Shown here in pieces: positions 63,533-64,000 of a stretch of DNA of 64,000 nucleotides (the first letter of the stretch is position 1; each line of letters opens with the position of its first letter). Under the pieces are notes generated by a model. It ran no database searches, had not been told where the DNA came from, and was given only the letters and a program-made list of their open reading frames with translations. The position numbers and the translations under genes are program-made. The stretch comes from Oreocharis arfaki. Taxonomy: Eukaryota > Chordata > Aves > Passeriformes > Paramythiidae. Where the stretch lies: contig VZRR01004511.1 of NCBI GenBank assembly GCA_013398015.1, positions 222,263 through 286,262 on the forward strand, read 5' to 3'.

Positions 63533-64000
63533 TCAGGGAGACATTTAATGTTTTTATTTCCAGTGTTTGTAATTACACAGAGCATCAATTATTCCTAAGA
63601 GCTGAAATCTCTAACTGATAAAGTAGGAGAGACTTCTTTCCATCTCTTTAAAGGTTTGTGTTCTGACAGGTTAAATAAACAACTTGCAGCATGACTCCAG
63701 CCAGTGACTTGCATTGGGGACCTGACTTCACTGTCCCTGTGCAAGTGCACACTGCACTGGGGATAAACAGGAGGAATTAGGGACATGTGCACGCCTGCAG
63801 GGCTGTGATTTATGTCCCGGCATGGCTCCTGTGACTGGCCTGCTGGAATGGAAGGACACAGCTCTTTCGGAAGGACAGGCAGGAGGGATGAGGGGAGGGT
63901 GTTGCCCTCTATGTCAGTGACCAGCTGGGGTGCATGGAGCAAAGTCTGGAGGGAAAGAGGAGCCAGCCGAGAGCCTGCGGGTCAGGATCAAAGGGAGGGC

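Larger units (their letters stand above)
42802..64000 (+). other. PRKAR2B: PRKAR2B intron 1 (5' part, at least 21 kb)
   Basis: It starts at GTAAGG and runs to the window edge. A long first intron is expected for this gene. I looked for the exon 2 product (APVINRFTRRAS...) and did not see it; that exon is short, so a miss by eye is possible. No CR1 tail or LTR was recognised. The interval holds the poly-T run at 43686, a 28-bp tandem duplication at 55751, G/T-rich tracts near 57.7 and 58.5 kb, G+C-rich patches near 57.0 and 60.2 kb and two adjacent hairpins at 63486-63532. Short frames throughout show no homology. Confidence 0.85.

Noticed and set aside
42802..64000. PRKAR2B exon 2 within the window
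   Set aside because: I found no segment encoding APVINRFTRRAS with flanking AG/GT; exon 2 is presumably beyond 64000, though a short exon could escape notice.
1..64000. CRISPR arrays, bacterial operons, phage or plasmid systems
   Set aside because: The window is vertebrate nuclear DNA; no regularly spaced direct repeats or compact gene clusters are present.

Overview
This is a vertebrate nuclear genomic window and almost certainly avian. It carries split eukaryotic genes with long AT-rich introns. It also has CR1-type LINE copies whose tails end in the avian-style ...GATTCTAT.. motif, and a solo LTR of the ERV type that is widespread in birds. No bacterial or plasmid features are visible. 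A 576-base run of N over the promoter of the second gene shows that this is a draft scaffold.

Layout. Positions 1-18109 hold the last seven coding exons of PIK3CG (p110-gamma, the catalytic subunit of class IB phosphoinositide 3-kinase) on the + strand. Their conceptual splicing gives the final 341 residues, containing the whole catalytic core: the lysine of FKHGDDLR, the catalytic-loop DRHND and the DFG of the activation loop. All splice sites are canonical and all exon phases match. The 3' UTR follows, with AATAAA signals at 18179, 19546 and 19804. Positions about 19830-41844 are an intergenic region of roughly 22 kb in which I can support no protein-coding gene. It contains one decayed CR1 fragment, low-complexity tracts and many chance reading frames. 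After the assembly gap (41845-42420) comes a CpG-rich block with the first coding exon of PRKAR2B (RII-beta regulatory subunit of cAMP-dependent protein kinase), 42474-42801. The rest of the window, 42802-64000, is the 5' part of PRKAR2B intron 1; I found no second exon there.

The order PIK3CG then PRKAR2B, head to tail, is the conserved amniote arrangement (human 7q22.3), so the window is syntenically ordinary. The two genes act in different signalling pathways: GPCR/G-beta-gamma-driven PIP3 production, and cAMP/PKA anchoring. I saw no sign of an operon-like or shared system. I did not find a convincing undescribed biological system. The items most worth a second look are several near-perfect palindromes in introns, an LTR with a clear 5-bp target-site duplication, lineage-specific residues in both proteins, and a possible strand-composition switch in the intergenic region.
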